A stretch of 64,000 nt of DNA, taken from Phragmitibacter sp965284365 (lineage in GTDB: Bacteria > Verrucomicrobiota > Verrucomicrobiia > Verrucomicrobiales > Verrucomicrobiaceae). Within the stretch, counting starts at the first letter, position 1, and every line of letters begins with the position of its first letter. The notes under the pieces were generated by a model that saw nothing but the letters and a program-made list of their open reading frames with translations, searched no databases and was not told the origin of the DNA. The position numbers and the translations under genes are program-made. This document shows positions 53,354 to 63,187 of the stretch, one piece after another. Location of the stretch: contig OZ260079.1 in the NCBI GenBank assembly GCA_965284365.1, forward strand, positions 2,356,001 through 2,420,000, read 5' to 3'.

Positions 53354-55750
53354 TCAGCGAAGTGAAGCGGGGAGCGTGCCAACCAGATTTTTTAGTATCT
53401 GCTGATGCGCTGCATCCACTTCTTTCGACTCCAGTGTGCGGTCATTGGCGCGATAGGTCAAGCTCCACGCGACAGACTTTTTGTCAGCTGCGAGCTTTTC
53501 ACCGGTGGCATCAGAGAAAACATCAAAGAGCTCAGCCTCAACGAGCAACGGCTCTTTTTGTGCAGTGAAGAAAGCGGCTACTTTGGCATTGGGAAATTCG
53601 GCGGGAAGCTCAATAGCGACATCGCGTGTGATCTCAGGAAACTTGGGAAGTTCCGTGAATTTCACGCTGGTGGCGACACCCTGCTGAAGCGCGCTAATGG
53701 CAAGCTCAGCGACATACACTGGATGTCGTGCATCGAGGTCGCGGGCATGCTTGGGATAAAGCTGGGCGATCCAACCGAGAGTCTTGCTGCCGCGTTTGAT
53801 TTCGGCGCTGAGAAGCCAGCCCTCCAGCGGCTTTGGAACCAAGTCCATCGACTGACCTTCCAACCCCGGAAGCGAGGCAAGAACTCCAACCAATCCATGA
53901 TAATCCTCGGCCTTGGGCGACTTATCCTGCCAGGAAGTCTGGGAAACGGGACCACAGAGTAAGAGGGCAAAGCGTTCTTCCTCCCGGCTGGTGCCATTGG
54001 GATTGGTCAGGAAGACGCGGCCAGTCTCGAAGAAACGAAGTCGGCTCTGGCCTTGGCGAATATTCAGGCCAGCGGTTCCAATGAGGCCAGGGATCAAGCT
54101 GGGCCGCAAAATCGTGTGATCTTCACTCAGGGGATTTTTCACTGCTGAGACTTTGCCGCCGGGGAGGGGAGCAAGCACATGAGTTAGCTGAGATTGCGAG
54201 ATCAGGCGCAGAGTTTGCGCTTCATAAAAACCGCGGCCTACCAGCGCCTGACGGAGCGACATTACAAAGTCGTAAGTCCGATCCGCGCTCTGACTGGGAA
54301 CGAAAGCACCGCTGACCTTGCCAGGAACGCGAGCTAATCCCACGACTCGGGCGATTTCTTCCACCAAGTCCACCGAGCGAAGGAGATCGAGGCGGTAGCT
54401 GGGGATTTGCCAAACCGATGTGCCCTCTCCGCTGCTCTTTTTGGATAGTCCCAGCGAGGTGAGTACACCGTGCATCTCTTCAGTAGCGAGATCCGGAATG
54501 CCGATCAAGGCCCGTGCTTTGACTTCATCTAGCGTGACATCTTGCACCAGCGTCGGAGCTTCTCCCGCCACCAAGACGGCATCGCTGGGTTTGCCGTCGG
54601 CGAGTTCCAAAATGAGTTCGGTCGCGAGTGCTGAGGCATCCAGCACCTGCTGGGGATCCACACCACGCTCGAACCGGTAGCTGGAATCGCTGCTCATTCC
54701 CAGACGCCGCGCGGTGCGGCGGACCTGTGACGGAGTGAAATAAGCGGATTCTAAAAGGATGCTCGTTGTCTCCGTCGTAACGCTACTGGACTCGCCGCCC
54801 ATGACGCCGGCAATGGCCACCGCCGCTTCTCCATCGGCGATAACAAGCTCATCGGTCTGCAGCGTGTAGCTGTTGCCATCCAGCGCGAGAATCGACTCTC
54901 CTTCCTTTGCGTAGCGGACCTCGATGCCACCTTTTAACTTGGCAGCATCAAACGCGTGCAGCGGCTGGCCAGTTTCCAGCAGCACATAGTTCGTGATGTC
55001 CACGATGTTATTGATTGGGCGGAGACCTACGCTCAGAAGGCGCTGCTGCAGCCATTCAGGGCTCGCGGCCACGTTAACGCCCTCAATCGTTCTGGCGGAA
55101 TAAAACGGGCAGGCATCTGTTGCGGAGAGCTTCACCTCCGTACCAGCAGGTTTGCTGTTCACCTGGGCGGGTGCTTGCCGCGGATTCTGCAGGGCTTTTT
55201 TGGTCAGTGCCGCCAGTTCGCGCGCAAGGCCACGATGGCTCAGCAGATCCGAACGATTGGGCGTGATCTCAAGATCAAGGATGACATCTGGGGGGTGAAG
55301 ATCCCGGAACAGCACACCGACTTTCGTGGCGGGATCCAAAATGAGCAACCCAGCGTCATCACCGCCGATGCCCAGCTCCCGGCCACTGCAGAGCATGCCA
55401 TCCGAGGTGACATCGCGAAGTTTGCCACTCTTGATTTCAATGCCACCCGGCAGCTTGGCGCCTGGCAGTGCAAGAGGGACTTTGTCTCCGGCTTTGAAGT
55501 TCTTGGCGCCACAAACGATCTGGCGAGGAGTATCCGTACCGTCGTTGAGCTGGCAGACGCTCAAACGGTCTGCGTTCGGATGCTGAGTGAAGGAGTCGAT
55601 TTGGGCTACGACGATCTTATCGGAGTCCACTCCTTGTTGCTCGACGCCTTCGACTTCGATGCCTGCAAAAGTCAGCAGGTCACGCAACGCGTCAGTGTTC
55701 TGGTCGGCGAGATCCAGATGGGTCTTGAGCCAGGCAAGCGAGGTTTTCAT
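53354..55750 (-). CDS. pheT: phenylalanine-tRNA ligase beta subunit
   Basis: A 798-residue protein of normal length. M-K-T-S-L-A-W-L-K-T-H-L at the start, an EMAPII-like tRNA-binding domain (39-150, H-P-N-A-D-R-L-S-V-C, V-C-G-A-K-N), the B3/4 editing domain, B5 (L-G-M-S-S-D-S-S-Y-R-F-E-R-G-V-D at about 350), and a C-terminal FDX-ACB domain ending the protein. With PheS it charges tRNA-Phe as an alpha2-beta2 enzyme. pheS is not adjacent; the upstream gene is a secreted protein of unknown role. Confidence 0.96.
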   Translation of the reverse strand: MKTSLAWLKTHLDLADQNTDALRDLLTFAGIEVEGVEQQGVDSDKIVVAQIDSFTQHPNADRLSVCQLNDGTDTPRQIVCGAKNFKAGDKVPLALPGAKLPGGIEIKSGKLRDVTSDGMLCSGRELGIGGDDAGLLILDPATKVGVLFRDLHPPDVILDLEITPNRSDLLSHRGLARELAALTKKALQNPRQAPAQVNSKPAGTEVKLSATDACPFYSARTIEGVNVAASPEWLQQRLLSVGLRPINNIVDITNYVLLETGQPLHAFDAAKLKGGIEVRYAKEGESILALDGNSYTLQTDELVIADGEAAVAIAGVMGGESSSVTTETTSILLESAYFTPSQVRRTARRLGMSSDSSYRFERGVDPQQVLDASALATELILELADGKPSDAVLVAGEAPTLVQDVTLDEVKARALIGIPDLATEEMHGVLTSLGLSKKSSGEGTSVWQIPSYRLDLLRSVDLVEEIARVVGLARVPGKVSGAFVPSQSADRTYDFVMSLRQALVGRGFYEAQTLRLISQSQLTHVLAPLPGGKVSAVKNPLSEDHTILRPSLIPGLIGTAGLNIRQGQSRLRFFETGRVFLTNPNGTSREEERFALLLCGPVSQTSWQDKSPKAEDYHGLVGVLASLPGLEGQSMDLVPKPLEGWLLSAEIKRGSKTLGWIAQLYPKHARDLDARHPVYVAELAISALQQGVATSVKFTELPKFPEITRDVAIELPAEFPNAKVAAFFTAQKEPLLVEAELFDVFSDATGEKLAADKKSVAWSLTYRANDRTLESKEVDAAHQQILKNLVGTLPASLR

Positions 55751-55812
55751 GGGGCGTAAACGGGACGAAAATGGGGCGGAGATGCTAATCCGCCCTGGGT
55801 CAGGAGCAAGAA

Positions 55813-55842
55813 GAATCGCGGCTCCGTAAGAAGCCGCGATTC
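55813..55842. other. 11-bp perfect-stem hairpin
   Basis: GAATCGCGGCT and AGCCGCGATTC flank an 8-nt loop. It lies 54 bp after the 55897 gene's stop on the minus strand, consistent with a terminator, but lacks a T-run. Confidence 0.45.
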
Positions 55843-55896
55843 AGTCAAGGGTTGCCATGCGCGGCAACAGAAGGGCCATCGAAGGCCAGCTAGAAG

Positions 55897-56421
55897 TTAC
55901 TTCTCGAACGGGCTTGTCGCCAACTTCTTGAAGCTCTCTGACGCCGCAGTAGTCGCGGCTTTAGGGCCGGTCAGTTTGATGAAGACCGGGGCATCGGCAC
56001 CCATTAGAATGGCACCGAGCAGTTGATAATCCGGGCGAGGGGTTTTGGTGCCGCCCATGGGAGGGCCGTCCAGATACGTTCCGGTAGCCGTCAAGAGAAC
56101 GACCTTGGTGCCATTGAGCTCCAATTCTTCCTTCTTCACTTCTGGCGTGCCTTCGAACTGACCCACCCAGCGGTTGATGTTTGATTCAACATTGCCGCCT
56201 TGTCCCGAGCCGAAGTGGTAGAATTTCGCCTCCAGAGGGGTGCCATCTTTGACCGGATAAGTCAGGATGGCCTTGGTCATCATCCCCGTGTTTTGACCTT
56301 CGGTCCAAGGTGCGGTGACCTTGAAGGCAAATTCGCCTACCGTCACTTTGGAGTCTTCCGCAGAGGCGGTGGAAAGGAACAGGCCAGCTACGGCAAAAAC
56401 GGTCAAGGAAAACGCTTTCAT
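55897..56421 (-). CDS. secreted hypothetical protein
   Basis: A 174-residue exported protein (signal M-K-A-F-S-L-T-V-F-A-V-A-G-L-F, cleavage after A-S-A). The mature part is beta-rich with F-K-V-T-A-P-W, F-Y-H-F-G-S-G-Q-G-G and R-W-V-G-Q-F. Similar small secreted proteins occur widely in Planctomycetes and Verrucomicrobia without assigned function. It follows the cupredoxin gene on the same strand, but a terminator lies between. Confidence 0.75.
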   Translation of the reverse strand: MKAFSLTVFAVAGLFLSTASAEDSKVTVGEFAFKVTAPWTEGQNTGMMTKAILTYPVKDGTPLEAKFYHFGSGQGGNVESNINRWVGQFEGTPEVKKEELELNGTKVVLLTATGTYLDGPPMGGTKTPRPDYQLLGAILMGADAPVFIKLTGPKAATTAASESFKKLATSPFEK

Positions 56422-56445
56422 GGTATTTTAGGGAATGGTTGCATG

Positions 56446-56479
56446 GTAAAAATAAGGCCGGCAGGCACCTACCGGCCTT
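56446..56479 (-). terminator. rho-independent terminator after the cupredoxin gene
   Basis: AAGGCCGGCAGG pairs with CCTACCGGCCTT (one mismatch); on the minus strand ATTTTTA follows. It is 30 bp beyond the cupredoxin stop. Confidence 0.75.
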
Positions 56480-56508
56480 TGGGGAATGGAAAATGCGAGG
56501 GGGAGGAC

Positions 56509-56970
56509 TTACTTCTCCACCTTCATCACGCCCTTCATGATGGCTGCATGGCCGACGAAGGTGCAGATGTAAGGATACTCACCTGCCTCAGCCGGCACGG
56601 TGATTTCGATTTCACCTTTCTGGCCGGGCTGCACGAAAGGCATCTTGTAGAGGACTTCGGGAATTTCTGGCACGTAGGCTTTGGCTAGGCCGTTCGGGTC
56701 AGCCATCATCATCATGGACATCTGGACAACCTTGGCGGAGCTGCCAGGGGCGCAGATGACGATGTTATGGGGCAGACCTATCTGACCTTTGACGTTGTCC
56801 ACCACGATCTTCAGCTTCGAGCCAGCTTTAGCAGTGAACTCGCTCTTGTCGTAGAGCATCGGATTTTTCGTGGCGTCAATCGCCAGCACGACTTCCGTAG
56901 GGGCCTGTGCTTTCAGAGCGGAGGCGAAGGCGGTAACACTGAGGGTGAGAACAAGGAGAGAACGAATCAT
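56509..56970 (-). CDS. azurin/plastocyanin-like cupredoxin
   Basis: A 153-residue protein starting M-I-R-S-L-L-V-L-T-L-S, a signal peptide; the upstream extension to 57105 is rejected. A full type 1 copper site is present: His68 in L-P-H-N-I-V, then Cys136, His141 and Met145 in Y-I-C-T-F-V-G-H-A-A-I-M-K. It is a periplasmic blue-copper electron carrier. The M-S-M-M-M-M-A segment at about 84-90 is unusual. Partner oxidases or dehydrogenases are not nearby. Confidence 0.9.
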   Translation of the reverse strand: MIRSLLVLTLSVTAFASALKAQAPTEVVLAIDATKNPMLYDKSEFTAKAGSKLKIVVDNVKGQIGLPHNIVICAPGSSAKVVQMSMMMMADPNGLAKAYVPEIPEVLYKMPFVQPGQKGEIEITVPAEAGEYPYICTFVGHAAIMKGVMKVEK

Positions 56971-57208
56971 CGTGGAATCGGATAGGTGGCAGGTTAGTTT
57001 CTTTTCTGATTTCTGTGACGTGAACTGAGAGTACGAGCCTATTCCAGGGGTTTTTGCAACCGAAACGGCTCGGGATGGATTTGCCTGGATTACCGCCCTG
57101 CACACCGAGTCGGAGACCCGATTTCCGTAAAATCTGTGAATTCTGGCTCGTATATTTCTGGCTGCGGCTGAACGTCCATGCCCTAAGCGCCTCTACCATT
57201 TGATACAC

Positions 57209-58555
57209 ATGTCGAATTCCAATCCTCTTTCCCGCCGCGCTTTCCTCCGTAGTGCTGGTTTTCTCATGGGGCTGCCTGCACTGGAATCTGTTGGCTTTAA
57301 GGCATTTGCAGCGACTCCGGCCAACGCCCCGGCGACTCCTTCGCGGATGGCGTTTCTATACATTCCCAATGGGGTGAATGTGGCCCAGTGGAATGTGAAA
57401 GGTGAAGGCCGAAATTACGAGCTTTCGCCCACCTTGCAGCACCTGGCTGGTCTGAAGGATGATTTCAGCATCATTTCGAACCTCGCTCATGACAAAGCCG
57501 AGTCCAATGGCGATGGCGCAGGAGACCACGCGCGTGCCACGGCCACTTTCCTCACGGGATGCCAGGCCCGGAAGACGGCAGGATCAGACATTCGGATCGG
57601 CCAAAGCGTGGATCAGATCGCAGCTGAGCATGTCGGGCAGCATACTCGTTTGTCTTCGTTGGAGCTCAGCACGGATGGGGATCGCGCCTCTGGCCGCTGT
57701 GATTCGGGTTACAGTTGTGCTTATCAGTTCAATCTCTCATGGAAGACGGAATCCATGCCTATGGCGCCGGAAATGGATCCGCGGCTGGTGTTCGAGCGAC
57801 TCTTCGGCGTGGGAACTTCCGAAGGTTCCGCCAAGGACGCAGAACGGCGGAAGCACTACCAGACCAGCATTCTGGATTTCGTCATGGACGATGCCAAGAG
57901 CCTCCAGCGCAAGTTGTCATCAAATGACAACCGCAAGCTCGATGAATATTTCTCCTCCGTAAGGGACATCGAGCAGCGCATTCAGAAGGAGGAGCGTATG
58001 CGCCCAGTCATTCCTGCTGGAGTGAAAGCGCCGGCTGATCTGCCGTCAAACACGCAGGATCATATCCGCATCATGTTTGATCTGCTGCATCTGGCCTTTC
58101 AGACGGATTCGACGCGGGTAGCGACGTTCATGCTCGCTCATGACGGTAGCAATCGCAGCTTTCCTGAGATCGGCGTGCCGGATTCGCATCACAATCTTTC
58201 GCACCACCAGAACAACGCGGACAAGCTGGCGCGCATCGCGAAGATCGACGCCTTCTACATCCAGCAGTTTGCCTATTTCCTTCAGAAGATGAAGGATACA
58301 AAGGAGAACGGCAAATCCCTTTTGGATAGCTCCATGATCGTCTATGGCGGCGGCATCAGCGATGGCAACGCACATGACCACGACAAGCTGCCAATGATCC
58401 TGGCGGGCCGTGGCAACGGCACGCTCAATCCAGGCCAGCATGTGGCGCTGAAAGACAAGGTTCCTGTGACGAATCTGTATCTCGCGATGCTGGAGCGGAT
58501 GGGGGCACCCGCGCAACGCATTGGGGACAGCACCGGCATCCTGGAGGGAATCTGA
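57209..58555 (+). CDS. DUF1552 exported protein
   Basis: A 448-residue protein starting at ATG 57209 with a Tat signal (S-R-R-A-F-L-R-S-A-G-F-L-M-G). DUF1552 segments are R-M-A-F-L-Y-I-P-N-G-V-N, F-L-T-G-C-Q-A-R, S-L-E-L-S-T-D-G and S-H-H-Q-N-N. In Planctomycetes and Verrucomicrobia such genes normally follow a DUF1592/DUF1588/DUF1585 cytochrome-like gene; none is next to it. Function is unknown. Confidence 0.9.
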   Translation: MSNSNPLSRRAFLRSAGFLMGLPALESVGFKAFAATPANAPATPSRMAFLYIPNGVNVAQWNVKGEGRNYELSPTLQHLAGLKDDFSIISNLAHDKAESNGDGAGDHARATATFLTGCQARKTAGSDIRIGQSVDQIAAEHVGQHTRLSSLELSTDGDRASGRCDSGYSCAYQFNLSWKTESMPMAPEMDPRLVFERLFGVGTSEGSAKDAERRKHYQTSILDFVMDDAKSLQRKLSSNDNRKLDEYFSSVRDIEQRIQKEERMRPVIPAGVKAPADLPSNTQDHIRIMFDLLHLAFQTDSTRVATFMLAHDGSNRSFPEIGVPDSHHNLSHHQNNADKLARIAKIDAFYIQQFAYFLQKMKDTKENGKSLLDSSMIVYGGGISDGNAHDHDKLPMILAGRGNGTLNPGQHVALKDKVPVTNLYLAMLERMGAPAQRIGDSTGILEGI

Positions 58556-58626
58556 TCGATCGCAGCGAAGGCGAGGGCGCCATCGTATTTCTTTATCTCC
58601 CGTATGTGGCGGGTATGAGTGTGCTC

Positions 58627-59910
58627 ATGACTCGCAAGAGCTTCTTCTCTTCATCGCTCACCATACTTGTGCTTGGCCTGGACACTTGCTACGCGCAAAC
58701 ACCATCTGCACCTTTCTCGCAGCCCTCCCTTCAAGCGCAATCTGACGCAGCTTGGGACGTGGTCTGGAGCCGCTTTTATTTGCCCCAGGTGCAGACCTTT
58801 GGGGATTATCTGAGCAGCTACGAATCAGGCAAGGAACAGTCGCACCTGCCCAAGGCGGAAGAGGTTAAACGCCAGTATCCCAATCCCTGTGGCTACAGCA
58901 CAGGCATGGAAGATGGCGCCATTCTCGGAGGCGCAATGCTCAGCGTACTTTGTGATCGTTTTGCCGTGACTGAGGAAGAAATACTGAAAGTGAAGGCGCG
59001 CGATGTGTTTCAGGGATTGCAACGATGCGCCACGGTACATGGAGTGCGAGGCTTTGTGGCTAGGAACGTGTGTCCCGAGGATGGCGCAAGCATCTACACC
59101 AACTCCTCCCGGGATCAGGTCACACATTTCGTGCATGGCTTGTGGCAATATTACCGAAGCCCATTGCCGGATGAAAAAACTAAAGAGCAAATTCGGGAAC
59201 TGCTGGCAGCGGTCGCTGATCGCATGATTCAGTATGTCACGCCGGAAAATAACTATGACTTCCTCCGCGCCGATGGCCAGCCTTGTGGGTTAGGCATCTG
59301 CAAGATGTGGAATGTCCAGGCCCATGAAGCGGCCCGCCTGCCCATGATTTACGCCGCCGCATGGGATGCAACGAGAAAGCCGCAGTATCACGAGCAGTGG
59401 CGCAAATACGCGGCAGATGCCATTGAGCAATCAGCAAGTCCAGATAAGCACAAACCGGCCTATGCGCTGCTACAGATGCAGATCTCGCTGGAAGTGCTGC
59501 ATGATCTAGAACCAGATGCGGCTTTGAAGAACACCATCAAGATCCGCATGGCCAATGTCCGGGCGCTGGCAGCGAAACGCTTCTTCAGCACAACCAAGAA
59601 AATCGCAACGAAAACCCCGGAAGAGATGCGCATGCTCGGTCCCGACTGGCGCCACGTTAGTGAGTGGAAAAATCAAAAGGGGTATATGAATCCGCAATGG
59701 GGACCTTATCGCGAGATCTGGCACATTACCCGTGAAGCCGGAGAGTCCGGCCTCATCCTTTTCATGAGCGGTGCGGACAGCGCTTCCGATGCAGAGAAGT
59801 CCGGACTCAGAGATTTGGTGTCTGGCTTCGACTATCGGAACAACTCAAGCTGCGGCTTGGTTTATCACCTTGCCGCGTATTGGAAAGCGCGTCGCCATGG
59901 GGTGCTTTAA
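58627..59910 (+). CDS. secreted helical protein of unknown function, possibly glycosidase-like
   Basis: About 427 residues from M-T-R-K-S-F-F-S-S-S-L; two upstream starts (58606 GTG, 58615 ATG) are possible. A signal peptide ends near Y-A-Q. The body looks mainly alpha-helical, with regularly spaced aromatic and acidic residues (G-Y-S-T-G-M-E-D-G-A, H-F-V-H-G-L-W-Q-Y-Y-R, N-N-Y-D-F-L-R-A), as in (alpha/alpha)6-barrel glycosidases. I cannot place it in a family, and catalytic residues are not identified. Confidence 0.6.
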   Translation: MTRKSFFSSSLTILVLGLDTCYAQTPSAPFSQPSLQAQSDAAWDVVWSRFYLPQVQTFGDYLSSYESGKEQSHLPKAEEVKRQYPNPCGYSTGMEDGAILGGAMLSVLCDRFAVTEEEILKVKARDVFQGLQRCATVHGVRGFVARNVCPEDGASIYTNSSRDQVTHFVHGLWQYYRSPLPDEKTKEQIRELLAAVADRMIQYVTPENNYDFLRADGQPCGLGICKMWNVQAHEAARLPMIYAAAWDATRKPQYHEQWRKYAADAIEQSASPDKHKPAYALLQMQISLEVLHDLEPDAALKNTIKIRMANVRALAAKRFFSTTKKIATKTPEEMRMLGPDWRHVSEWKNQKGYMNPQWGPYREIWHITREAGESGLILFMSGADSASDAEKSGLRDLVSGFDYRNNSSCGLVYHLAAYWKARRHGVL

Positions 59911-59915
59911 AATTG

Positions 59916-61649
59916 TCAGTTGAGCGGCTCCAGTTTTTCTACAAACCAGCGTTCGGCGTCGAAGGCGCTGGTTGTATCCACCAGATTCAAGCCTTGGAGT
60001 TCTTTTTTGGAATCCCAGGGAGACAGAGTTAGCCGGTAGCGTTTGCCTGTCTGCGTTTCTGAGGTTGGTTGCATCACTTTGTCACGAAACGTCCACTGCA
60101 CGCCGATGATCTGCTTGGCTGAAAGCGTTCCTTCCGCCACCTTTTCAATGTCGTAGACTGCGGCATGCAAGGCATCGCGATAGGGAGTGCCCTGCGGATC
60201 CTGATTAGCCGACTTTTCGGTCATGACTGCCTCCACTACTAGAGAACTCGATACGGGCGTCACGGTTTTCGTTGACCCTGAGGGCTCGCTGGTTTTGGTG
60301 CTGAAGTTGACTTTCGCCCACTCGATGTTAGCGCGGTGAGCGGCCGTGCGGCTTAGCAAGATGTCGCGGGAGGCGATTACCCATACAACCAGCTTCTTGG
60401 CGCGCACCTCATTGTCTGGTCGGCGAGCGAATTCCTGCCGAACGGTTGTGGAACCTTTCGCATTGATGGCATACACATCTAGCGGCATCTGAAGTAACAG
60501 GCTCAGATTTTGCGAAAAGCCGGCGCCCATGAGTTTTTCCTCTTCGTTAACAACTTTCGGGTCATCAAATCCGAGGGTTGGGTCATCGTAGATGTTCACG
60601 AAGCTATCTCCGAGTAACACAATAGGACTCTGACGGTCTCGTGTGCCTTCAGGAATGAAGCGTAAAAAGGCTTCTTCATCGCCGAAGTATTTTCCTGCTT
60701 GGGGAAGACCCATCAGGTAAACGAGATCGCCGAGACTATATCTCGTAGCTCCATCCACGGCTCGGATAGGGCCAGGGGCAGTTTGCAAAGCCTGGGGATA
60801 ATTTTCCCGGATATGTGCGGCTACCTTCTCAGCGGTGAAGCGCATCGCATCTACGGTCCAGTGCGTATCTTGCTTCAAGAAAGCCTGCTTGAGCTTCCTG
60901 GCCTCAGCTTCGGCCTGAGCAACAGCTTCCTTGTCTTTCCGATCAGGGACGCGCACAAACACATGTTGTTTTTTGCTTCGAAGATTGGCGAAGTCCTCGG
61001 TCAAATCCAACACTCCAATGCCTTTATTTCGGAGCAACTGATAGAATGCAGGTGCGTCAGGATGCGTCAACCAAGCGCGGCTATCCTGAGGATTGATGTA
61101 TTCATTGTACACCATCGGTTTCAGTGGGACAGGCACGATGAGCAGATCAATGCCGCGCTCCTTGAGCTGCTGAGCATAGTCGAGAATGACATCGCGCGTC
61201 TCCGGCAGCTTGCCCAACTCGGGATCTTTCATCACGCTGAAGGGCTCTGGATTCAAGGGGCCAAAACCCGTGATCGCATCGAGATCGGGCCGATAAAATA
61301 GCCACCCATCAAAGCCGACAAACACCTGCCGAGTGCCCTCGCCAAAGCGAGCCAGAATCTCCGTCTGAAGGCTCTGCCGCAAGTGTTCGCTATAAAACGA
61401 CTTATCCAGATTCTTCTCCGTACCATGCAGATGCTTGAGGAACGGCGTGTCACTGGAGTTCCATGAGAAGAGTCTGCCAATAGGGCTCTCCTTTGCTTTA
61501 CCTTCGCTGATCTTGAGGATGTGCTCCAGCACAGGTGGAGTCGCCAGCATCGTCAGGAAAATGGTGGCGAGGGTCCACGCCGCCTTCTTGCCGATCTGGA
61601 AGATCGTCTTATCGTGATGGAGGTGGGGATTGTGCTGCTGGGAAGACAT
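59916..61649 (-). CDS. AlgX/AlgJ-like SGNH O-acetyltransferase component
   Basis: A 577-residue protein with one N-terminal membrane anchor (A-A-W-T-L-A-T-I-F-L-T-M-L-A, about 23-40) and a periplasmic SGNH-like domain. G-D-S-F lies in I-V-L-L-G-D-S-F-V, and D-T-H-W in F-L-K-Q-D-T-H-W-T holds the Asp-His pair used by AlgJ and AlgX. It is 15 nt downstream of the MBOAT gene. Together they are the usual pair that O-acetylates an exported polysaccharide such as alginate or cellulose; which polymer is not clear because no synthase is in the window. Confidence 0.85.
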   Translation of the reverse strand: MSSQQHNPHLHHDKTIFQIGKKAAWTLATIFLTMLATPPVLEHILKISEGKAKESPIGRLFSWNSSDTPFLKHLHGTEKNLDKSFYSEHLRQSLQTEILARFGEGTRQVFVGFDGWLFYRPDLDAITGFGPLNPEPFSVMKDPELGKLPETRDVILDYAQQLKERGIDLLIVPVPLKPMVYNEYINPQDSRAWLTHPDAPAFYQLLRNKGIGVLDLTEDFANLRSKKQHVFVRVPDRKDKEAVAQAEAEARKLKQAFLKQDTHWTVDAMRFTAEKVAAHIRENYPQALQTAPGPIRAVDGATRYSLGDLVYLMGLPQAGKYFGDEEAFLRFIPEGTRDRQSPIVLLGDSFVNIYDDPTLGFDDPKVVNEEEKLMGAGFSQNLSLLLQMPLDVYAINAKGSTTVRQEFARRPDNEVRAKKLVVWVIASRDILLSRTAAHRANIEWAKVNFSTKTSEPSGSTKTVTPVSSSLVVEAVMTEKSANQDPQGTPYRDALHAAVYDIEKVAEGTLSAKQIIGVQWTFRDKVMQPTSETQTGKRYRLTLSPWDSKKELQGLNLVDTTSAFDAERWFVEKLEPLN

Positions 61650-61664
61650 ACGGCTACCTCCGAG

Positions 61665-63131
61665 TTAGAACTGGAAATAAAGAAACGGACTGTGGCCTCG
61701 GGTGAACATCATGGTGACGGCCGCAATGAAAAGTATCAGGCCAATGACGGCTTTCCATGCCACAAAGCGATGCAGCATCTGTTGCGTATTCGGCATGAAC
61801 CAAACCGCGAATGCTGCGATAGCGATCTGCACCAGATTGTAACCGCGCAGCATCTGCGCTTCGAGAATGGGTGCCGTCGCTCCGTCCGGAACGGTGCCAA
61901 ACATTTCACCCAGATAACGCCACGCCACCGTGAAATTCTCCGCGCGGAAAAAGACCCAGGTGATCAGTACAATGAAGAAAGTGATGCCTACTTTCAGGAT
62001 CCGCGGCAGCGCGTCATAAAGCGAGGCTTTCCCCAAGAGACGTTCGAATGCCAACATCCCCCCGTGGATCGCGCCCCAGATGATGAAATTCCACGAAGCT
62101 CCATGCCAGAGACCACCCAGAAGCATGGTCAGCATAAGATTGACGTAAGTGCGGGTCGGCCCCTTCCGGTTACCGCCCAATGGAATATAAAGGTAATCCC
62201 GCAGGAAGGTGGAAAGGGAGATGTGCCACCTGCGCCAGAACTCCGTGATGCTGCTGCTCTTGTAAGGGGAATTGAAGTTCTCGATGAAGTAGAAGCCGAG
62301 CATGCGCGCCAGTCCAATTGCCATGTCCGAATAAGCGGAGAAGTCGAAGTAGATCTGGAGCGCGTAAGCAAGAATCCCCGCCCAGGCCGCCAGGGTCGTC
62401 AAAGAGCCCGCTCCGGATCCAAACGCTGCATCCGCGATGTCGCCCATCGAGTCGGCCAGCAGGATTTTCTTTGCGAGGCCGAAGCTAAAACGGGTAAGCC
62501 CCATTGTAAAGCCCTCGATGGTGTGCACTCTGTTGCGCATCTGGTCCGCGATGATGTTGTAGCGGACAATCGGACCCGCTACGAGATGCGGGAAGAGGGA
62601 GACGAAACAGGTAAAATCCAGAAAGCTTTTCGCGGGCTGGGCATGTCCTCGATACAGATCAATGCAGTAACTAAGGCTCTGGAAGACGTAGAACGAAATG
62701 CCGGCGGGCAGGATGATGTTCCGAATGAATTCAGGCACTTGCACCTCTCCCCATCCCATCCAATGGCTGAAGGTCTGGGCGGACTCGATACCAAAAGCTG
62801 TGTATTTAAAGAATGCCAGCGCGGTAAGGTTTGAGACCACAGAAAGCGTGACACCAAGCTTCTTTCGTCGTTGGATGGCTTCCTCGCTCGCACCTTTTCC
62901 GCGGAGCTTCTCCGCATTTACGATCATGCGACCGAGATTGTAGTCGAGCAGCGTGGTGCCCAGCATGAGGAGCACGAACCAGGGGTTCCACCATCCGTAA
63001 AAAATACACCCTGCGCATGTAAGGAAGAGGTGGCGTCCAGTTGGTCCTGTTCTCGCAGCCAGCAGCAGGTAGTAGCCCGCCATCACGAGTGGCAGGAAAT
63101 AGAAGATGAAGATGTGCGAACTGAATACCAC
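61665..63131 (-). CDS. AlgI-like MBOAT O-acyltransferase
   Basis: A 488-residue polytopic membrane protein. MBOAT marks are F-W-R-R-W-H-I-S-L-S-T-F-L-R-D-Y and L-L-G-G-L-W-H-G-A-S-W-N-F, whose His is catalytic. It moves acyl groups across the inner membrane to the partner at 59916 (15-nt gap). The length is normal for AlgI. Confidence 0.93.
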   Translation of the reverse strand: MVFSSHIFIFYFLPLVMAGYYLLLAARTGPTGRHLFLTCAGCIFYGWWNPWFVLLMLGTTLLDYNLGRMIVNAEKLRGKGASEEAIQRRKKLGVTLSVVSNLTALAFFKYTAFGIESAQTFSHWMGWGEVQVPEFIRNIILPAGISFYVFQSLSYCIDLYRGHAQPAKSFLDFTCFVSLFPHLVAGPIVRYNIIADQMRNRVHTIEGFTMGLTRFSFGLAKKILLADSMGDIADAAFGSGAGSLTTLAAWAGILAYALQIYFDFSAYSDMAIGLARMLGFYFIENFNSPYKSSSITEFWRRWHISLSTFLRDYLYIPLGGNRKGPTRTYVNLMLTMLLGGLWHGASWNFIIWGAIHGGMLAFERLLGKASLYDALPRILKVGITFFIVLITWVFFRAENFTVAWRYLGEMFGTVPDGATAPILEAQMLRGYNLVQIAIAAFAVWFMPNTQQMLHRFVAWKAVIGLILFIAAVTMMFTRGHSPFLYFQF

Positions 63132-63187
63132 GCTTTGGACTTAGGCGGGAAGGGGGAAGGCGCAAGGCGATTCGGCCTGCTCGACGG

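Noticed and set aside
61521..62834. 437-residue plus-strand frame
   Set aside because: Antisense to the AlgI-like gene; composition is charged and motif-free.
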